A stretch of DNA of 64,000 nucleotides, from contig NZ_RAZT01000002.1 of the NCBI RefSeq assembly GCF_003626635.1, forward strand, positions 124,001 through 188,000, given 5' to 3'. Below are positions 7,944-18,147 of the stretch, piece after piece (position 1 is the stretch's first letter; the number at the start of each line of letters is the position of its first letter). The notes beneath the pieces are model-generated. The model searched no databases, was not told the origin of the DNA, and saw nothing but the letters and a program-made list of their open reading frames with translations. This DNA comes from Micromonospora musae (GTDB taxonomy: Bacteria > Actinomycetota > Actinomycetes > Mycobacteriales > Micromonosporaceae). The translations under genes were made by a program, and so were the position numbers.

Positions 7944-9190
7944 AGCTTGCAGTCCGGCGAGGGGGCGGCGAACGCCTCCGCCGCCGGGATGGTCTCGAGC
8001 ACCTTGACGTAGTCCCACGGCTCGGTGACCTCGGCCTGCGGCTTGACCTGCGCCAGGTACGCGTCGTGGATGACCCGGTGGTCCTCGGCGCGGATCTTGC
8101 CGTTGCGCAGGAAGACGTCGTTGACCTCCTTGCCCTCCAGCCCCTTGACCACGGTGTCCGCGTCGTCGGTGCCGGCGGCCTGCACGGCCTCCAGGTACTG
8201 CATGGCCGCCGAGTAGTTGGCGGCGTGGGCGAAGGAGGGCCGGGTGCCCGTCTCCTTCTGGAACCGGTCGGCGAATTCGCGGTTGGTCTGGTCGAAGTTC
8301 CAGTACCAGGCATCGGTGTAGGTGGTGCCGGCGAGCGCGGCCGGGGTGAGCGAGTGGATGTCGGTGATGAACATCAGGCCGACGGCGAGGCCGACACCCT
8401 TGTCTCGCAGTTTGAACTCGTTGTACTGCTTCACCACGTTGACCAGCTCGGCGCCGGCCTGCATGGTGCCGAGCACCTGCGGCTTCGGGTTCAGGCCCGG
8501 CGCCTTGAGCAGGTACGTCGAGTAGTCGCCGCTGGTGTTCGGGAAGGGCGCGCCGTCCTTGCCGACGACCTGCCCGCCGGCGGCGGTGATGGCGGCGGAG
8601 AAGCTCTTCTCCATGTCCTGCCCGAAGGCGTAGTTCGGGTAGAGGATGTACCAGTTCTTGCCCACCTGCTCGGTGGTCACCCGGCCGGTGCCGTTGGCGA
8701 GCATGTACGTGTCGTACGCGTAGTGGAACGTGTACTTGTTGCAGCTCTTGCCGGTCAGCTCGGTGGTGGCGGCGCCGATGTTGAAGTAGAGCTTCTTCTT
8801 CTCCTTGGCCACGTCGGCGACCTTCAGCGCGGCCGAGGAGGTGGGCACGTCGAGGATGAGGTCGACGCCCTTGCGGTCGTACATCTCGGCGGCCTTGCTG
8901 TTGGCGACGTCCGGCTTGTTCTGGTGGTCGGCGGTCTCCACGGTGATGTCCTCGGTGACCGCCTGGTCGCCGTGCTTGGCTTTGAAGTCGGCGATGGCCA
9001 TCTCCACGGCCTTCACCGAGTTCCGCCCGGACAGCTCGGAGTACGCGCCGGACTGGTCGTTCAGCACCCCCAGCACGATCTTGTCGCCGGTCAGCTTCTG
9101 GTCGCCGCCCGACTGGGGGCCGCCGCCACCGCAGCCGGTGATCAGCAGCACGGTGGCCGACGCCGCGGCCACACCCACGGTCCTACGCAT
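7940..9190 (-). CDS. livK: Branched-chain amino acid/amide-binding lipoprotein (LivK type)
   Basis: 416 residues. The N-terminus is a lipoprotein signal with the lipobox LITGC, so the mature protein is anchored outside the membrane through Cys 20. The body is a type I periplasmic-binding fold (Peripla_BP_6), with KIVLGVLNDQSGAYSE at the start of the domain. It captures substrate for LivHM. GGAGGGA 6 nt upstream sets the ATG. The binding protein sits between the ATPase and permease genes. Ligand not determined; length (about 415) fits amide/BCAA binders. Confidence 0.9.
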   Translation of the reverse strand: MRRTVGVAAASATVLLITGCGGGGPQSGGDQKLTGDKIVLGVLNDQSGAYSELSGRNSVKAVEMAIADFKAKHGDQAVTEDITVETADHQNKPDVANSKAAEMYDRKGVDLILDVPTSSAALKVADVAKEKKKLYFNIGAATTELTGKSCNKYTFHYAYDTYMLANGTGRVTTEQVGKNWYILYPNYAFGQDMEKSFSAAITAAGGQVVGKDGAPFPNTSGDYSTYLLKAPGLNPKPQVLGTMQAGAELVNVVKQYNEFKLRDKGVGLAVGLMFITDIHSLTPAALAGTTYTDAWYWNFDQTNREFADRFQKETGTRPSFAHAANYSAAMQYLEAVQAAGTDDADTVVKGLEGKEVNDVFLRNGKIRAEDHRVIHDAYLAQVKPQAEVTEPWDYVKVLETIPAAEAFAAPSPDCKL

Positions 9191-9233
9191 GCCATTCCCT
9201 CCATCCGCGCCGGAACGCGGTCAGCAGTCGACG

Positions 9234-9926
9234 TCAGATCCCGAGGTACGACAGCAGTTCGCGCTCCCGCGAACGCACCTCGGAGTTCTCCATCGCCTCC
9301 ACGACGCGCCCCTCGGCCAGCAGGTAGTGCCGGTCGGCGACGCCGGTGGCGAAGTGCAGGTTCTGCTCGACCAGCAGCACGGTGACCCCGTGCCGCTTGG
9401 CCTCGTGTAGCAGGTCGCCGACCTGCCGCACCAGCAGTGGGGAGAGCCCCTCGGTCGGTTCGTCGCAGAGCAGCAGCCGGGCGCCCATGCGCAGCACCCG
9501 GGCCAGGGCGAGCATCTGCTGCTCACCGCCGGAGAGGGTGGTGGCGGCCGAGTCCCGCCGCTGGTGCAGGGCGGGGAACGCCTCGTACACCCGCTCCAGC
9601 GGCCACGGGTCGGGGCCGACGGTGGGCGGCAGTGTGAGGTTCTCCGCGACGCTGAGCGTGGCGTAGCTGCCCCGGTCGTCCGGCACCCAGCCGAGCCCGA
9701 GCCGGGCCCGCCGGTACGCCGGCAGCCGACCGATGTCGCGTCCGTCCAGCTCGACAGTGCCCCGCTGCCCGGGGTGCAGCCCCATGACGCAGCGCAGCAG
9801 GGTGGACTTGCCGGCGCCGTTGCGACCCACCAGGGTCACCACCTCACCGGCGGCGACGTCGAGGCTGACGTCCCGCAGCACCTGCGCCTCGCCGTACCAG
9901 GCGCTGAGGTTGTCAATGCGCAGCAT
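9234..9926 (-). CDS. livF: Branched-chain amino acid ABC transporter ATP-binding protein (LivF type)
   Basis: 230 residues with Walker A GRNGAGKSTLL, signature LSGGEQQMLALARVL and Walker B LLLCDEPTEGLSPLL, all intact. The LivF subtype is indicated by the GLGWVPDDRG segment and by being the shorter of two paired ATPases. It energises import through LivHM. Its start lies inside livG (14-bp overlap), with GGGAG 6 nt upstream. Confidence 0.92.
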   Translation of the reverse strand: MLRIDNLSAWYGEAQVLRDVSLDVAAGEVVTLVGRNGAGKSTLLRCVMGLHPGQRGTVELDGRDIGRLPAYRRARLGLGWVPDDRGSYATLSVAENLTLPPTVGPDPWPLERVYEAFPALHQRRDSAATTLSGGEQQMLALARVLRMGARLLLCDEPTEGLSPLLVRQVGDLLHEAKRHGVTVLLVEQNLHFATGVADRHYLLAEGRVVEAMENSEVRSRERELLSYLGI

Positions 9927-10674
9927 CGGTGGCTCCCAGGTAGGCGGTGATGACCCGCTCGTCGGCGCGGACCTCGTCGTACGGGCCCTCGACGAGGACT
10001 TTTCCGGCCTGGAGCACGGTGACGGTGTCGGCGAGGCGGCCGACCACGCTCATGTTGTGCTCGACCATCACCACGGTGCGGCCCGGGCGCACCCGGGCGA
10101 TCAGTTCGACGGTGCGGTCGACGTCCTCCAGCCCCATGCCGGCGGTGGGCTCGTCGAGCAGCAGCACCTTCGGGTCCAGGGCGAGCGCGATGGCCAGTTC
10201 GAGGGCCCGTTTGCGCCCGTACGCGAGGGCCTCGGCGGGGGCGTGGGTGAGGTCGGCGAGCCCGACCATGTCGAGCAGTTCGGCGGCGCGGTCGTGGTAG
10301 CGGGCCATCAGCTTCGCCGACCGCCAGAACCGCCAGCCGAGCCCGCTGGGCGACTGCAACGCCAGCTCGACGTGCTCTCCGGCGGTGAGTTGGGGGAAGA
10401 GGCTGGTGATCTGGAACGAGCGGGCGACACCGAGGCGGGCCACCTGCTCCGGGGGCAGCCCGGTGACGTCCCGGCCGGCCAGTTCGATGCGCCCGGCGGT
10501 GGGGCGCAGGAAGCCGGTGAGCAGGTTGAACAGGGTCGTCTTGCCGGCGCCGTTGGGGCCGACGAGCGCGTGGACGGTCTCCGGCGCGATGTCGAGGTCG
10601 ACGCCGTCGACCGCCCGGAAGCCCCGGAAGTCGCGGGTCAGCCCGCGAGCCGACAGGAGCGCTTGCCCGGCCAT
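9913..10674 (-). CDS. livG: Branched-chain amino acid ABC transporter ATP-binding protein (LivG type)
   Basis: 253 residues with Walker A GPNGAGKTTLFNLLTG and Walker B VLLLDEPTAGMG. The LivG-type signature helix is degenerate: LAYGRKRALELA replaces the usual LSxGQ. It is first in the operon. The ATG at 10674 has GGAGGAG at a 6-nt spacing; the ATG at 10680 directly abuts the Shine-Dalgarno and was rejected. A GTGAC-N4-GTCAC palindrome lies about 40 bp upstream and may regulate the operon. Confidence 0.9.
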   Translation of the reverse strand: MAGQALLSARGLTRDFRGFRAVDGVDLDIAPETVHALVGPNGAGKTTLFNLLTGFLRPTAGRIELAGRDVTGLPPEQVARLGVARSFQITSLFPQLTAGEHVELALQSPSGLGWRFWRSAKLMARYHDRAAELLDMVGLADLTHAPAEALAYGRKRALELAIALALDPKVLLLDEPTAGMGLEDVDRTVELIARVRPGRTVVMVEHNMSVVGRLADTVTVLQAGKVLVEGPYDEVRADERVITAYLGATDAAH

Positions 10675-10712
10675 CGCCATCTCCTCCGACGTCTCCGGCG
10701 ACGGTCGGATGG

Positions 10713-10726
10713 GTGACAGTCGTCAC
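10713..10726. promoter_or_regulatory. Palindrome GTGAC-N4-GTCAC upstream of the liv operon
   Basis: The perfect 5-bp inverted repeat GTGACAGTCGTCAC fits the actinomycete Crp-type consensus GTG-N6-GNCAC. It sits 39 bp before the livG start. The rest of 10681-10995 holds no supported gene. The same arms recur at 33097-33110. Confidence 0.45.
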
Positions 10727-10995
10727 ATGGCCGTCGCGTTCAGGAAACGTACGGCGGCGCACATGAGTCGAGCCATGTCGATGTCCCACACATTCCCGGG
10801 CATCGACACGGCTCCATCCGCCACATCGAGCGCCCGGCACCGACTGTCCGGCGGCCCGTCCGGGCAACTCACCCACATCGATGCCTGGTCGCATGTGCGG
10901 GACCCACCCGGTTCGGGGTGCGCCTCGGCCGGGCCCACCACGGGCGCCCGGAGAGCCGGGACGCCGGGTCCGCGCGTCGGAGGGCGTACCGGCGG

Positions 10996-12036
10996 TCAGT
11001 CCAGCAGCGCCGCCAGGGCCAGGTCGACGTCCTCGTCGGTCGAGTAGAGGTGGAACGAGGCGCGGATCCGACCAGCCCGCACCGCCGCGCGGACGCCGGC
11101 CCGGGCCAGCCGCTCCTGCGCGTCCGGCACCTCGACGGTCACGATGGCGCTCTCCCCCGGCGTCCGGCCGAGCCCGGTGAGCAGCCGGTTGGCGAGCGCC
11201 ACGTCGTGCGCCCGGATCGCCGGCAGCCCGATGTCGAGGAGCAGCTCCATGGCGGGCGCGAGACCGACCCAGCTGAACCAGGCCGGGGAGATGTCGAACC
11301 GGCGGGCGTCGTCGGCCAGCCGCAGCGGCGGCCCGTAGTAGGAGGCGTGCGGGTCGTCGCCCGCGTACCAGCCGGCCGCGTCGGGTCGCAGCCGCTCGCG
11401 CAGCGCCGGGGCCAGGTAGGCCAGCGCCGCCCCGCGCGGCCCCATCAGCCACTTGTAGGCCGCGGCCACCACCACGTCGGCCCGGGTGCCGTCGAAGGGC
11501 AGCCAGCCGGCGGCCTGGGTGGCGTCCACCACGACCTGCGCGCCGTACGCCCTGGCCGCGGCCACGATCTCGTCGTACGCGGCGATCGTGCCGTCGGCGG
11601 ACTGCACGAGGCTGAACGCGACCAGGTCGGTGTCGGCGTCGATCGCGTCGACCAGCCCGGCGAGCGGCACCGTGCGCACCTGAACACCGCGCTCGGCCTG
11701 CACCAGCCAGGGGAAGAGGTTGGAGGTGAACTCCACGTCGGGCACCACCACGGTGGCCCCGGCGGGCAGCGCCGCCGCCACGGGCGCGAGCAGCTGGGAG
11801 GCGCTGGCGCCGATGGCCACGTCCCGGGCGGGCACGCCGCCGATCAGCCGGGCGAAGGCGGCCCGGGACCTGTCGACGGACTCGCCCCACCCCTCCCAGG
11901 AGGTACGCCCCACCCGCCAGTCGGCGAGTGCCTCCTGCAGGGCGGCCCACGCCGGCTCGGGCGGCAGCCCGTAGCTGGCGGTGTTCAGCCAACCGGGCTC
12001 CGGCTGCCACAGCTTCTGCGCGGTGTCGAGTTCCAT
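10996..12036 (-). CDS. PLP-dependent class V aminotransferase / cysteine desulfurase-like enzyme
   Basis: 346 residues starting MELDTAQ. Fold-type I PLP enzyme: the probable PLP-Lys is in VVAAAYKWLMGPRG, and the cofactor Asp is in VVVDATQAAGWLPFDG. The N-terminal LNTASYGLPP matches class V enzymes of the kynureninase/isopenicillin-N-epimerase-like group. A TAGCGT hexamer starts 13 nt before the ATG with no Shine-Dalgarno, so the mRNA is probably leaderless. It lies downstream of the TetR gene on the same strand with its own promoter. Substrate unknown. Confidence 0.85.
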   Translation of the reverse strand: MELDTAQKLWQPEPGWLNTASYGLPPEPAWAALQEALADWRVGRTSWEGWGESVDRSRAAFARLIGGVPARDVAIGASASQLLAPVAAALPAGATVVVPDVEFTSNLFPWLVQAERGVQVRTVPLAGLVDAIDADTDLVAFSLVQSADGTIAAYDEIVAAARAYGAQVVVDATQAAGWLPFDGTRADVVVAAAYKWLMGPRGAALAYLAPALRERLRPDAAGWYAGDDPHASYYGPPLRLADDARRFDISPAWFSWVGLAPAMELLLDIGLPAIRAHDVALANRLLTGLGRTPGESAIVTVEVPDAQERLARAGVRAAVRAGRIRASFHLYSTDEDVDLALAALLD

Positions 12037-12116
12037 GTGGCCGACGCTAGCCGCGCGGGCCGGCGCGGTGGATGGCCAAAGCGCGGCCGGCGGCCTGCGC
12101 CCTGGCGGGTGGCCGG

Positions 12117-12869
12117 TCAGGCTCGCGCGGCGGCGCTGATCGCGGCGGCGACCCCGTCGAGGATCAGGTCGAGTCCGACGTCGAAGTCGGCCTGGTCGGG
12201 GTCGTCGGCGGGCGGCTGTTCGAAGAGCCCGGAGGTGAAGAGCGCGGCGACCTCGGGGAAGCGCTCGGCGTCGACGAGGCCCGCCAGCGCCCGGCCGTAC
12301 TCCTGCTCGACCTGGGGCTGGTCGAGGCCGCTCTCCCGCCGCCCCTCGGCCATGTCCACCCGCAGTTGGGAGGAGCTGCGCACGTAGCCGGAGAGCAGGG
12401 TCAGGATGCCGACCTTCGCGCCCCAGTCGAGGGCGGTGTCGCGGAGGGCGGTCAGGCAGGCGTCCATCCAGCTGATCGCGTTCGGGCCGCTGGGTGGGCC
12501 GCTGATCGGCAGGTGGGGCAGCCAGGCGTGGCGGGCATGCACGGCCCGGAGGGCGTACGCCCAGGCGTGCAGGGCGGCCCGCCAGCCGCCGGGGCCGGCC
12601 GGGAGCTCCGGTGCGGGGCCGGTGGCCGCGTCGCCCATCAGCACGAGCAGCTCCTCCTTGGAGCCGACGTACCGGTAGAGGGACATCGAGGTGACCCCCA
12701 GCTCCTTGGCGATCTTGCCGAGGGTGACGCCCGCAAGCCCGTCGCGGTCGGCCAGCGCCACGGCGGCCTGGACGACCTGGTCGACGTCGAGGGCGGCCGG
12801 TCGGCCGAGGCGGGACTCCGCCGGCAGTCGCCACAGCCGGGCCAGCCCCACCGGAATCTCGTCGCCCAT
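12117..12869 (-). CDS. TetR-family repressor divergent from the DUF418 gene
   Basis: 250 residues starting MGDEIPV. The helix-turn-helix KIAKELGVTSMSLYRYVGSK and a C-terminal domain containing HLPISGPPSGPNAISW place it with Tet-repressor-like regulators. It is a paralogue of the repressor at 62104 (shared PISGPP and LLSGYVRS blocks). The start at 12869 has GGAGGTG upstream; the longer frame to 12914 adds unconserved residues. It probably controls itself and the divergent DUF418 gene through the 12956-12996 promoter-operator. Confidence 0.87.
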   Translation of the reverse strand: MGDEIPVGLARLWRLPAESRLGRPAALDVDQVVQAAVALADRDGLAGVTLGKIAKELGVTSMSLYRYVGSKEELLVLMGDAATGPAPELPAGPGGWRAALHAWAYALRAVHARHAWLPHLPISGPPSGPNAISWMDACLTALRDTALDWGAKVGILTLLSGYVRSSSQLRVDMAEGRRESGLDQPQVEQEYGRALAGLVDAERFPEVAALFTSGLFEQPPADDPDQADFDVGLDLILDGVAAAISAAARA

Positions 12870-12955
12870 GACCGGCAGCCACCTCCATTCGGGTCCGAGC
12901 CGAGCCCCCATCATCGCTCAGCGCCGGGGCGGGGCCGCGCCCCGACGCGACTTTG

Positions 12956-12996
12956 TTTACGCCATATAGTTTAGGGCGTATGGTTAGTGCTTCCAA
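12956..12996. promoter_or_regulatory. Overlapping divergent promoters with a TACGCC/GGCGTA operator
   Basis: Plus strand: TTTACG (12956-12961), 17 bp, TATGGT (12979-12984). Minus strand: TTGGAA (RC of 12991-12996), 17 bp, TAAACT (RC of 12968-12973). The inverted repeat TACGCC (12958-12963) and GGCGTA (12975-12980) lies across both. AT-rich against its surroundings. It is a likely site for the adjacent TetR protein. Confidence 0.65.
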
Positions 12997-13014
12997 CCGG
13001 AAGAGGGGGAGACG

Positions 13015-14241
13015 ATGACTCTCGACGTGCAGGCGCGCACCGGGGAACGGGCGGCGCCACCGGTCTCGGGCGGGAGACGGATCCTCGCGCCGGACCTGGC
13101 CCGCGGCGCCATGCTGCTGCTCATCGCGCTGGCCAACGCCACGGGGGTGTTCCTGGCCTCGACCCCGGGGGTGGACCCGACGCCGCACGGCCCCGAGCGG
13201 GTCTGGAACGTCTTCCTCTTCCTCTTCGTGCACGCCCGCGCGCTACCGCTCTTCGCCCTGATGTTCGGCTACGGCCTCGTCCAGTTCGCCCGCCACCAGG
13301 ACGAGGCCGGACGCCCACCGGGGAAGGTGCGCGCGCTGCTGCTGCGCCGCAACGCCTGGCTCTTCGCCTTCGGCCTGGCGCACGGCGTGCTGCTCTACTC
13401 CGGTGACGTGCTCGGCGCGTACGGCCTCATCGGGATCGCGTTCACCGTGCTCCTGCTCCGGCGCGGCGACCGGGTCCACCGCCTCGCGCCCGGGTACCTG
13501 ATCCTCGCCGCCCTCTACGTCCTCGGCCTCGCCGCGCTGGTGCTGCACGGCCTGGCGACGGGGTCCGGCGGCGCGGCCGGCGTGCCGACCAGCGACTTCC
13601 CGTCGGTGACGGAGCCCAGCTACGGCGCGTCGCTCGCGGCCCGGGTGGGCGAGCGGCCGGCGACCGTGCTCAGCATGCTCCCGATGATCCTGTTCATCTG
13701 GATCGGCGCCTGGGCGGCCCGCCGCCGGCTGCTCGACGAGCCGGCGAAGCACCGCCGCCTGCTGCGCCGGGGTGCCACCGTCGGGCTCACCGTGGCCGTC
13801 CTGGGCGGCCTGCCGATGGGCCTGCTCGCCGCTGGCTTCCTGCACGCCGACGCCGACACCGCCGGGTACGCCAAGATGCTCTACGAGACGGCCGGCTTCT
13901 TCGGCGGCATCGGCTACGGCTGCCTCTTCGGCCTGCTCGCGCTGCGGGTGTCGAGCTGGTCGGCGGCCTCCCGGCGGCAGCTGCCCGTCACCGCGCTCGC
14001 CGCGCTGGGCCGGCGCTCACTCAGCGGCTACCTGGTGCAGTCCGTCGCCTGGCTGGTGCTGGCCTCCCCGTACGCCCTCGCGCTCGGGGACCGGCTCGGC
14101 AGCCCCACCTTCGTCGCGGCCGGCAGCGCGCTGCTGGTCTGGCTGGGCACGCTGGTCGGCGCGTACCTGATGCACCGCCGGGCCCGGCGCGGGCCGGCGG
14201 AAGTCCTGCTCCGCCGCCTCGCCTACGGCCGGCGAGGCTGA
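13015..14241 (+). CDS. DUF418 family integral membrane protein (YeiB-like)
   Basis: 408 residues with about 9-10 hydrophobic segments. The N-terminal APDLARGAMLLLIALANA and FALMFGYGLVQFAR, and the C-terminal ALAALGRRSLSGYLVQS followed by a YLMHRRARRGPAE tail, are classic DUF418. This group belongs to the acyltransferase-3-like membrane fold; its biochemical role is not established. The start has AGAGGGGGAG upstream. Divergent from a TetR gene, so possibly an efflux- or resistance-related protein under that repressor. Confidence 0.88.
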   Translation: MTLDVQARTGERAAPPVSGGRRILAPDLARGAMLLLIALANATGVFLASTPGVDPTPHGPERVWNVFLFLFVHARALPLFALMFGYGLVQFARHQDEAGRPPGKVRALLLRRNAWLFAFGLAHGVLLYSGDVLGAYGLIGIAFTVLLLRRGDRVHRLAPGYLILAALYVLGLAALVLHGLATGSGGAAGVPTSDFPSVTEPSYGASLAARVGERPATVLSMLPMILFIWIGAWAARRRLLDEPAKHRRLLRRGATVGLTVAVLGGLPMGLLAAGFLHADADTAGYAKMLYETAGFFGGIGYGCLFGLLALRVSSWSAASRRQLPVTALAALGRRSLSGYLVQSVAWLVLASPYALALGDRLGSPTFVAAGSALLVWLGTLVGAYLMHRRARRGPAEVLLRRLAYGRRG

Positions 14242-14268
14242 CCCGGCCGCCCCGCCCCCGGCAACCCG

Positions 14269-14331
14269 CGTCGATCATGAGGTTTGCGGCGCCGACGGTG
14301 ATCGACTTCGCCGCAAACCTCATGATCGACG
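14269..14331. repeat. Perfect palindrome with 23-bp arms between convergent genes
   Basis: Arms 14269-14291 (CGTCGATCATGAGG then TTTGCGGCG) and 14309-14331 are exact reverse complements with a 17-nt loop. It sits 28 nt after the DUF418 stop and 20 nt beyond the dnaE1 stop. It could act as a bidirectional terminator, but the perfect arms and lack of U-tracts suggest a dispersed palindromic repeat. Confidence 0.75.
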
Positions 14332-14350
14332 TCAGCGGGGGCCGGGGCGG

Positions 14351-17300
14351 TCAGCTCACGTTCGCCGGGCCGAGGACGCTCTTCAGGTCGGCCATCAGGG
14401 CGGTGGTGGCCGCCACCCGGAACGGACCGAGCCGCAGGGTCGTGGTCTTGCTGCCGTTGAGGAGCTTGACGTGCACCTCGGCGTCGCCGGGGTGCAGCAC
14501 CAGCGTCTCCTTGAGCCGCTCGACCAGGGGCGGGGTGCACCGGGTCACCGGGATGGTGAGGGTGACGGGCTTGTTCGCCGCGCTGGTGCTGACGTCCGGC
14601 ATCGACATGTCCATCGCCATGATGCGCGGCGTGTCGTCGCGGCGGTCCACCCGCCCCTTCACCACCACGATCGCGTCCTCGGCGATGTACTGGCCGATCA
14701 CCTCGTAGGTGTTCGGGAAGAAGAGCGTCTCCACGCCACCCGCGAGGTCCTCGAGGGTCGCCGAGGCCCACGCCCGCCCCTGCTTGGTGACCCGGCGCTG
14801 CACGCCGGAGAGGATCCCGGCGAGGGTGACGACCGCCCCGTCCGGCACCGCGCCCTCCTCGGCGAGGGCGGTGATGGTGGTGTCCGCCGCCGCGTTGAGG
14901 ATGTGCTCCAGGCCGAAGAGGGGGTGGTCGGAGACGTAGAGGCCGAGCATCTCCCGTTCGAAGGCGAGCTTGTCGCGCTTGTCCCACTCACTCTCGCCGA
15001 TCACCGGCATGACGTTGACGCTGGTGGTGGTCTCCACGTCGCCGAAGCCCGCGCCGAACAGGTCGTACTGGCCGGTGGCCTCCTTGCGCTTGACGTCGGC
15101 GTACGCGTCGATGGCGTCCGCGTGCACCTGGAGCAGCCCCTTGCGGCTGTGCCCGAGCGAGTCGAACGCACCGGCCTTGATCAGCGATTCGATGGTCTTC
15201 TTGTTGCAGGCGACCGCGTCCACCTTCGAGAGGAAGTCGTAGAAGTCGGCGTAGGCGCTCTTCTCGTCGCGGCACCGCATGATCGAGGCGACCACGTTCG
15301 CGCCGACGTTGCGCACCGCGGCCAGCCCGAAGCGGATGTCCTTGCCGACCGGGGTGAACGGGCCCGCGGAGGTGTTCACGTCCGGGGGCAGCACCTGGAT
15401 CCGCATCCGCCGGCACTCGGAGAGGTAGAGCGCCATCTTGTCCTTGTCGTCGCCGACGCTGGTCAGCAGCCCCGCCATGTACTCGGCCGGGTAGTGCGCC
15501 TTGAGGTACGCGGTCCAGTAGGAGACCAGCCCGTACGCGGCGGAGTGCGCCTTGTTGAAGGCGTAGCCGGCGAACGGGACGAGCACGTCCCACACCGCCT
15601 GGATCGCCTCGTCGGAGTAGCCGCGCTCGCGGCAGCCGTCGCGGAACGGCACGAACTCCTTGTCGAGGATCTCCTTCTTCTTCTTGCCCATCGCCCGGCG
15701 CAGCAGGTCGGCCTGGCCGAGGGTGTAGCCAGCGAGGATCTGCGCGGCGCGCTGCACCTGCTCCTGGTAGACGATCAGGCCGTAGGTGGGGGCGAGGATC
15801 TCCCGCAGCGGCTCCTCCAGCTCCGGATGGATCGGGGTGATCTCCTGGAGGCCGTTCTTGCGCAGCGCGTAGTTGGTGTGCGAGTCGACGCCCATCGGGC
15901 CGGGCCGGTAGAGCGCCAGAACGGCGGAGATGTCCTCGAAGTTGTCCGGCTTCATCAGCCGCAGCAGCGAGCGCATCGGCCCGCCGTCGAGCTGGAACAC
16001 GCCCAGCGTGTCGCCCCGGGCCAGCAGCTCGTAGGCGGCCTTGTCGTCCAGCGGCAGGGCCAGCAGGTCCAGCTCCTTGCCGTGGTTGAGCTCGATGTTC
16101 TTGACCGCGTCGTCGATGATCGTCAGGTTGCGCAGGCCGAGGAAGTCCATCTTCAACAGCCCGAGCGACTCGCACGTCGGGTAGTCGAACTGGGTGATGA
16201 TGACCCCGTCGGAGTCCCGGCGCATCAGCGGGATGTGATCGATGATCGGCTCGGCGGACATGATGACGCCGGCGGCGTGCACGCCGGTCTGCCGGATCAG
16301 CCCCTCGATGCCCTTCGCGGTGTCGATGACCTTCTTGACGTCCGGGTCGGACTCGTAGAGGCCGCGGATCTCACCGGCCTCGGCGTACCGGGGGTGCTTC
16401 GGGTCGAAGATGCCGGTGAGCGGGATGTCCTTGCCCATCACCGCCGGGGGCATCGCCTTGGTGATCCGGTCGCCGACCGCGTACGGGAAGCCGAGCACCC
16501 GGGCCGAGTCCTTGATCGCGGCCTTCGCCTTGATCGTGCCGAAGGTGGCGATCTGCGCGACCTTGTCCTCGCCCCACTTGTCGGTGACGTACTTGATCAC
16601 CTCACCGCGCCGGCGCTCGTCGAAGTCGATGTCGACGTCCGGCATCGAGACGCGCTCGGGGTTGAGGAACCGCTCGAAGATCAGCCCGTGCGGGATCGGG
16701 TCCAGGTCGGTGATGCCGAGCGCGTACGCCACCAGCGAGCCGGCGGCCGAGCCACGGCCGGGGCCGACCGCGATGCCCTGGCTCTTCGCCCACTGAATGA
16801 AGTCCGCGACCACGAGGAAGTACGACGGGAAGCCCATCTGGTTGATGACGCCCAGCTCGTACTCGGCCTGCTTGAGGTGCCCCTCCGGAATTCCGTTCGG
16901 GTAGCGGCGGTGCAGGCCGGCGAAGGTCTCCTTGCGGAACCAGGACTCCTCGGTCTCCCCCTCCGGGACCGGGAAGCGGGGCATCAGGTTGTGGAACTCG
17001 AACATGCCCGCCGGGTCGACCTTCTCGGCCACCAGCAGGGTGTTGCGGCAGCCCTCAAGCCAGAGCTCCGAGGTGTTGACCCCGCGCATCTCGTCGGCGG
17101 ACTTGATGTAGTAGCCGCCGCCCTCGAGGCGGAACCGGTTGGGGTCGGCGATGTTGCTGGCGGTCTGCACGCAGAGCAGCACGTCGTGCGCCTCGGCCTG
17201 CGACTCGGTGGTGTAGTGCGAGTCGTTGGTGATCACCGGCGGGATGTCGAGCTTCCGGCCGACCTCGATCAGCCCGTCGCGGACCCGCTTCTCGATGTCC

Positions 17301-17884
17301 AGGCCGTGGTCCATCAGCTCCAGGAAGTAGTTCTCCTTGCCGAAGATGTCCTGGTATGCGCCGGCGACCTTGAGCGCCTCGTCGAACTGCCCGAGCCGCA
17401 GCCGGGTCTGCACGGCGCCGGAGGGGCAGCCGGTGGTGGCCATGATCCCCTGGGCGTACTCGGCGATCAGCTCCATGTCCATCCGGGGCCACTTGACGTA
17501 GTGGCCCTCCATGGAGGCGCGCGAGTTGAGCTTGAAGAGGTTGTGCAGCCCGGTCTTGTTCTGCGCCCACATGGTCATGTGGGTGATCGCGCCGTTACCG
17601 GAGACGTCGTCGCTCTTCTGCTCCGGGCGACCCCACTTGACCCGCTGCTTGTGGAAGCGTGACTCCGGCGCGACGTACGCCTCGACGCCGAGGATCGGCT
17701 TGACCCCGGCGGCCATCGCCTGCTTGTAGAAGTCGTTGGCGCCGTGCATGTTGCCGTGGTCGGTCATCGCCACCGCCGGCATCTCCTGCCGGCTGACCTC
17801 GGCGAACAGGTCCTTGAGTCGGGCCGCTCCGTCGAGCATCGAGTACTCGGTGTGTACGTGCAGATGCGCGAACGAATCGCCCAT
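14351..17884 (-). CDS. dnaE1: DNA polymerase III alpha subunit, replicative DnaE1
   Basis: 1177 residues, full length. The N-terminal PHP domain begins [17 protein letters not shown]. The polymerase active site includes [15 protein letters not shown] and the catalytic [13 protein letters not shown] near residue 415. Further on are the [13 protein letters not shown] fingers region, a helix-hairpin-helix and a C-terminal OB fold. It synthesises the leading and lagging strands as part of the replisome. The start MGDSFAHLH is the conserved one. A TAGGGT -10 element lies roughly 55 nt upstream. Length and intact PHP domain indicate DnaE1 rather than the mutagenic DnaE2. Confidence 0.96.
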   Translation of the reverse strand: MGDSFAHLHVHTEYSMLDGAARLKDLFAEVSRQEMPAVAMTDHGNMHGANDFYKQAMAAGVKPILGVEAYVAPESRFHKQRVKWGRPEQKSDDVSGNGAITHMTMWAQNKTGLHNLFKLNSRASMEGHYVKWPRMDMELIAEYAQGIMATTGCPSGAVQTRLRLGQFDEALKVAGAYQDIFGKENYFLELMDHGLDIEKRVRDGLIEVGRKLDIPPVITNDSHYTTESQAEAHDVLLCVQTASNIADPNRFRLEGGGYYIKSADEMRGVNTSELWLEGCRNTLLVAEKVDPAGMFEFHNLMPRFPVPEGETEESWFRKETFAGLHRRYPNGIPEGHLKQAEYELGVINQMGFPSYFLVVADFIQWAKSQGIAVGPGRGSAAGSLVAYALGITDLDPIPHGLIFERFLNPERVSMPDVDIDFDERRRGEVIKYVTDKWGEDKVAQIATFGTIKAKAAIKDSARVLGFPYAVGDRITKAMPPAVMGKDIPLTGIFDPKHPRYAEAGEIRGLYESDPDVKKVIDTAKGIEGLIRQTGVHAAGVIMSAEPIIDHIPLMRRDSDGVIITQFDYPTCESLGLLKMDFLGLRNLTIIDDAVKNIELNHGKELDLLALPLDDKAAYELLARGDTLGVFQLDGGPMRSLLRLMKPDNFEDISAVLALYRPGPMGVDSHTNYALRKNGLQEITPIHPELEEPLREILAPTYGLIVYQEQVQRAAQILAGYTLGQADLLRRAMGKKKKEILDKEFVPFRDGCRERGYSDEAIQAVWDVLVPFAGYAFNKAHSAAYGLVSYWTAYLKAHYPAEYMAGLLTSVGDDKDKMALYLSECRRMRIQVLPPDVNTSAGPFTPVGKDIRFGLAAVRNVGANVVASIMRCRDEKSAYADFYDFLSKVDAVACNKKTIESLIKAGAFDSLGHSRKGLLQVHADAIDAYADVKRKEATGQYDLFGAGFGDVETTTSVNVMPVIGESEWDKRDKLAFEREMLGLYVSDHPLFGLEHILNAAADTTITALAEEGAVPDGAVVTLAGILSGVQRRVTKQGRAWASATLEDLAGGVETLFFPNTYEVIGQYIAEDAIVVVKGRVDRRDDTPRIMAMDMSMPDVSTSAANKPVTLTIPVTRCTPPLVERLKETLVLHPGDAEVHVKLLNGSKTTTLRLGPFRVAATTALMADLKSVLGPANVS

Positions 17885-18147
17885 GCGAGGCGCCCCCCAG
17901 GTGTGGATCTTGGCGGTCGGAGCCGACCGGGAACCACCCTACCGAGGTCAACTCCGAGGCTCCACCGTCCGCGCCGGGGCCCGTGGCCGGTGTCTCCTTT
18001 CCCTGCCCGCCGCAGCCGCACGCCTACCGCGTGTGCGACCGGTTGCAGTGGGTAATGGTCGCCGGCGCGCCGGGCCTCGACGCAGGAACCAGCCTGCGTA
18101 CTTCACGGTGATCGCCGAGATGCAGCTCAGTGCGCGGCCGAACGGAG

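Noticed and set aside
9836..12010. 724-codon minus-strand frame spanning livF/livG and the aminotransferase
   Set aside because: Out-of-phase shadow of three real minus-strand genes; low-complexity Arg/Ala/Gly translation.
14471..17662. 1063-codon open frame on the plus strand across dnaE1
   Set aside because: It is antisense to a complete, conserved DnaE1; the translation is His/Gln/Arg/Val-rich shadow sequence typical of high-GC third-position bias.
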